NCBI GenBank assembly: GCA_046726955.1
Contig: JBKPBQ010000336.1
Location: 1-6,182, forward strand
Length of the DNA stretch: 6,182 nucleotides
Source of the DNA: CAVPGH01 sp046726955
GTDB taxonomy: Bacteria; Acidobacteriota; Vicinamibacteria; Fen-336
Reading direction: 5' to 3'
Below, piece by piece: positions 4,725-6,182 of this stretch. Position numbers and translations under genes: made by a program. Numbering within the stretch: position 1 is the first letter of the stretch; the number at the start of each line of letters is the position of its first letter. Below the pieces are notes generated by a model that saw only the letters and a program-made list of their open reading frames with translations, had not been told where the DNA came from and did not search any database.

Positions 4725-6182
4725 ATGGACTGGGATCCTTCCCCGCGCGCTCGGCGCATTGCCGAGGGGCGCGAAGCCTCTCTTTTCGCCTCACACGTGA
4801 AAGCGCTCGCGGAGAGCCTGGGCGTCGCCTGCGCCTTCGTGGCGGAAGCGCTGCCGGGCGGACGCCTCGCCAGGACACTCGCGGTCTCCGTGGAGGGCCG
4901 GGCCTTCCCCGGGTTCGTCTACTCGCTCGACGACCTTCCCTGCCGCGAGGTGCTCGATGCCGGCGCGGCCTGCCACGCGTCGGGGACCTGGGAGCAGTTC
5001 GCGGTGGGCACCGCACTCGGGATGCCGGAGATCGAGAGCTACGTGGGCGTGCGGCTGCCGCTGCCCGGCGAGCGCCGGGTGTGGATGGCCGTTCTCGACG
5101 GCAAGCCCCTCGAGGACGCGCAGCTCACGGAGTCGATACTGCGCCTGCGCGCCACCGCCGCCTCCGCGGAGGTGCAGGGGCATCCCGTGCCGCCGGACGT
5201 GCAGGAAGCCCAGGCCCAGATCGAGGGCACCGCGCGGTCGCGGAGCGCGGCGTTGCGCGCCGCCCACGCCGCCCTGCGCTTCGAGGCCAGCGAGCGCTCG
5301 CGCGCGGAGACCGCCTTCCGCTTCTCCGAAGAGAAGTTCGTCAAGGCCTTCCGCTCCAACCCCAGCGCGGTTGCGATCCGCCGCCTGCGCGACGGGCGGC
5401 TCCTCGAGGTCAACGACGCGTTCCTGCAGTGCGTCGGCCTCAAGCGGGGACGGGTCATCGGCCGCACGCCGGAGGAGATCGGGATCGGCCCGAGCCCGGA
5501 GGAGGACCGCGAGCTGCAGGCGATCCTGGAGGCGGACGGCAGCCTCCAGAACCGCGAAGTCGACTACCGGACGTCCACGGGTGCCGTCAAGCACCTGCTC
5601 ATGTCCGCCGAGAGGATAAAGCTCGACGGCGAGGACTGCGTGATCGCGAGCGCGATCGACATCACGGACAGGAAGCGGGCGGAGACCGCGCTGCGCAAGA
5701 GCGAGGAGCGCTACGCCCTCGCCGCGCTCGGGGCGTCGGACGGGCTCTGGGACTGGGACCTCGAGACGAACGAGATGTACACCTCCGACCGCTTCCGGGA
5801 GATGCTCGGCGCTCCGGCTAGCGCGATCTCGCGGCCCCGCGAGTGGTTCGCGCGCGTCCACGCGTCCGACCGCGACCGCCTGGGCATGGAGATCGTAGCC
5901 CACCTCGAGGGCCTGACCGCGCACTTCGAGAGCGAGCACCGCCTGCAGCACGAGGACGGTTCCTGGCGCTGGATGCTCTGCCGGGGCCTCGCCGTGCGCG
6001 ACGAGGAGGGGCACGCCTACCGCTTCGCCGGCTCGTTCGCCGACATCACGGAGCGCAAGCTCCTCGAGCAGCAGGTCTTCCACGACGCCTTCCACGACGC
6101 GCTCACCGGGCTGCCGAACCGCGCGCTCTTCATGGACCGCGCCGGGCGCGCCGTGGAGCGGAGCAAGAGGAACCCCGACTAC
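4725..6182 (+). CDS. Cytoplasmic GAF-PAS-PAS-GGDEF sensor (putative diguanylate cyclase), C-terminus cut by window edge
   Basis: The 486 visible residues encode a soluble signalling protein with no membrane helix or signal peptide. Residues about 19-147 resemble a GAF domain (FVYSLDDLPCREVL at 64-77, ESYVGVRLPLP at 104-114, VLDGKPLED at 123-131). An Ala/Arg/Glu-rich helical linker (about 155-200) leads to PAS1 (203-316: FRSNPSAVAI, LEVNDAFLQCVG, ending IDITDRKRAE) and PAS2 (324-446: GASDGLWDWDLETNEMYTSD, EDGSWRWMLCRG, ending DITERKLLEQQ). HDALTGLPNRALFMDRAGRA (458-477) is the start of a GGDEF domain, which makes c-di-GMP in active members; the GG[DE]EF loop is off the window, so activity cannot be judged, and a following EAL domain is possible. 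The start is ATG at 4725; no Shine-Dalgarno is evident. A TTG at 4689 is in frame but sits at the end of the terminator T-run and is less likely. Ligands are unknown. Confidence 0.9.
   Translation, partial: MDWDPSPRARRIAEGREASLFASHVKALAESLGVACAFVAEALPGGRLARTLAVSVEGRAFPGFVYSLDDLPCREVLDAGAACHASGTWEQFAVGTALGMPEIESYVGVRLPLPGERRVWMAVLDGKPLEDAQLTESILRLRATAASAEVQGHPVPPDVQEAQAQIEGTARSRSAALRAAHAALRFEASERSRAETAFRFSEEKFVKAFRSNPSAVAIRRLRDGRLLEVNDAFLQCVGLKRGRVIGRTPEEIGIGPSPEEDRELQAILEADGSLQNREVDYRTSTGAVKHLLMSAERIKLDGEDCVIASAIDITDRKRAETALRKSEERYALAALGASDGLWDWDLETNEMYTSDRFREMLGAPASAISRPREWFARVHASDRDRLGMEIVAHLEGLTAHFESEHRLQHEDGSWRWMLCRGLAVRDEEGHAYRFAGSFADITERKLLEQQVFHDAFHDALTGLPNRALFMDRAGRAVERSKRNPDY

Noticed and set aside
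4508..5821. Long plus-strand open frame of 437 codons overlapping the sensor gene
   Set aside because: Its product is Arg/Pro/Gly-rich low-complexity sequence typical of an off-frame reading of high-GC DNA. The frame starting at 4725 gives clear GAF, PAS and GGDEF motifs.
4791..6095. 434-codon minus-strand open frame opposite the sensor
   Set aside because: Antisense shadow of the sensor gene, with no recognisable domain and biased composition.
6078..6103. Tandem TTCCACGACGC repeat giving FHDAFHDA before the GGDEF domain
   Set aside because: The HDxxHDxLTGLPNR pattern is common at the start of GGDEF domains, so this is a normal family feature and not a local duplication event.

Overview
The window is high-GC bacterial chromosomal DNA. 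It holds five protein genes and one structured non-coding gap, with no transposase, integrase, tRNA, rRNA, CRISPR array or phage gene. A secreted protein joining a carboxypeptidase-regulatory-like domain to TPR repeats, next to conserved housekeeping genes and a cytoplasmic GAF-PAS-PAS-GGDEF sensor, would suit an Acidobacteriota-like or other soil/sediment lineage. This is inference from gene content and base composition only; no marker gene in the window settles the taxonomy.

Layout. On the minus strand, a two-gene unit covers 1588 down to 1: a secreted CarboxypepD_reg/TPR protein (1588-644), then a YggS/PLPBP-type pyridoxal-phosphate homeostasis protein that starts at a GTG overlapping the upstream stop (647-645) and runs off the left edge. 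Divergent from it, across an ~82 bp gap, is a plus-strand EamA-type (DMT superfamily) membrane transporter (about 1671-2561). It converges tail to tail, with 3 bp between stop codons, on a minus-strand DinG/YoaA-type iron-sulfur helicase (4475-2565). After a 249 bp divergent gap, a plus-strand sensor gene (4725 to the right edge) encodes GAF, PAS, PAS and the first ~30 residues of a GGDEF domain; its catalytic motif lies outside the window.

The genes are mostly unrelated housekeeping and signalling functions: PLP homeostasis, small-molecule export or import, DNA repair helicase, c-di-GMP signalling. No new multi-gene system is evident. The least ordinary part is the gap between helicase and sensor. 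On the plus strand it carries a perfect 12-bp inverted repeat that folds into a long two-part hairpin (4569-4621), then a GC-rich 11-bp stem followed by eight T (4644-4690), a canonical intrinsic terminator 34 bp before the sensor start. No plus-strand protein gene lies upstream for it to terminate, so it is best read as a 5' leader with an attenuator, or a small independent RNA.

Two starts (helicase GTG, transporter TTG) lack a Shine-Dalgarno sequence and have a TANNNT-like hexamer 6-8 nt upstream, which may mean leaderless transcripts; the TPR gene in contrast has a strong GAGGAGG site.
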